A DNA stretch of 6,712 bases. Origin: CAINDR01 sp964495615. Its GTDB lineage: Bacteria > Patescibacteriota > Patescibacteriia > Patescibacteriales > UBA12465. The stretch spans positions 1 to 6,712 of the forward strand of contig CAZBVX010000031.1 in the NCBI GenBank assembly GCA_964495615.1, given 5' to 3'. A program made the translations under genes and the position numbers. Below the pieces are notes generated by a model. The model did not search any database and was not told the origin of the DNA. It was given only the letters and a program-made list of their open reading frames with translations. This document shows, one piece after another, positions 6,321 through 6,712 of the stretch (its first letter is position 1; every line of letters begins with the position of its first letter).

Positions 6321-6712
6321 TTAACGGAAAATGTCTTTATAGGTGATGAGCACCATCAACAAAATCAAGAGCCAGAAACCAATCGTGTGGACAATCGCTT
6401 CGGCTTCTTTTTTGACCGGCGAGCCTTTTATTTTTTCAATCAACAAGAACAGCAAGCGTCCGCCATCCAAAGCTGGTAAGGGTAAAATATTAATCACCGC
6501 CAAATTCAAAGAAAGGAGCGCAACAAAATTGATCAAATAAGAGAAACCAAAACGAGCCGCTTCGCCAGTCATCTGGGCAATTTTTACTGGACCACCCACG
6601 GCATCACCAGCTCCGTGACCAGCAAACAAACCAACAATCAAATCATAGAAGGCAACAAAAATTGCGGCGAGCATCAAGATGGCTGATTTGAAACCATACC
6701 AAGGAGCCAGAT
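6321..6712 (-). CDS. rseP: RseP-type site-2 membrane metalloprotease (C-terminal 129 residues, 5' part outside window)
   Basis: The C-terminal end of an M50-family intramembrane zinc protease, which cleaves membrane-spanning substrates such as anti-sigma factors or signal-peptide remnants. The frame is open to the right edge, so the HEXXH helix and any PDZ domain lie outside. Visible: a membrane segment around LMLAAIFVAFYDLIVGLF (coding about 6677-6624), GGPVKIAQMTGEAARFG, which matches the G-P-x-x-I-A family motif, the conserved NILPLPALDGG motif whose aspartate (codon 6467-6465) is the third metal ligand of site-2 proteases, the typical FLLIEKIKGSPVKKEAEA follow-on, and a final membrane helix (IGFWLLILLMVLITY) ending YKDIFR. 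The TTG at 6677 is an internal leucine, not a start: the frame continues upstream with family-like sequence. The substrate in this organism cannot be inferred. It is probably cotranscribed with hpf. Confidence 0.95.
   Translation of the reverse strand, partial: LAPWYGFKSAILMLAAIFVAFYDLIVGLFAGHGAGDAVGGPVKIAQMTGEAARFGFSYLINFVALLSLNLAVINILPLPALDGGRLLFLLIEKIKGSPVKKEAEAIVHTIGFWLLILLMVLITYKDIFR

Noticed and set aside
6343..6540. Plus-strand open frame opposite rseP
   Set aside because: Antisense to the conserved NILPLPALDGG region; a shadow.
6675..6677. TTG as the start of a separate 118-residue protein
   Set aside because: The frame stays open upstream to the window edge with RseP-like sequence, so this is an internal leucine codon.
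1..6712. CRISPR array, insertion sequence, prophage, tRNA or rRNA
   Set aside because: No regularly spaced repeats, transposase or phage motifs, terminal repeats or structural RNA gene were seen; nearly all of the window is accounted for by the six genes.

Overview
The window looks like ordinary chromosome from a Patescibacteria (CPR) bacterium, possibly a Parcubacteria-type lineage. This assignment is inference. It rests on an IleRS of the eukaryote-like type (HYGH signature), a SecA with an extra segment in its first nucleotide-binding domain, a short one-domain HPF, A+T-rich spacers, and no Shine-Dalgarno sequence at any of the five visible starts. The code is standard: every readable gene ends in TAA or TAG, and none has an in-frame TGA, so the UGA-recoded CPR groups are disfavoured.

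Layout from right to left, which is the direction of most transcription. The 3' part of a site-2 protease gene (rseP, minus strand) enters from the right edge. A 59-nt spacer follows that holds a compact two-tier hairpin, and then comes hpf/raiA (minus). A bidirectional terminator (5892-5920) separates hpf from a convergent plus-strand gene for an unrecognised 148-residue four-helix membrane protein. That gene and secA (minus) are divergent across a 111-bp spacer, where their best candidate promoters overlap at one AT palindrome. Downstream of secA lies a GT4-type glycosyltransferase gene (minus), ended by a strong intrinsic terminator (1333-1366). ileS (minus) then starts and runs off the left edge.

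Likely transcription units are (rseP-)hpf, the membrane protein gene alone, secA-glycosyltransferase, and ileS. The core genes serve translation (IleRS, HPF), protein export (SecA) and membrane proteolysis (RseP). The glycosyltransferase and the small membrane protein look like accessory genes inserted among them; both appear more A+T-rich than secA. I see no mobile element, CRISPR array, tRNA or rRNA.

The observation most worth following is the 38-nt hairpin directly upstream of hpf. It has a 9-bp outer stem, a symmetric 4x4 internal loop, and a 4-bp inner stem capped by a GCGA (GNRA) tetraloop. It is a strong candidate for a cis-regulatory RNA controlling the ribosome hibernation factor.
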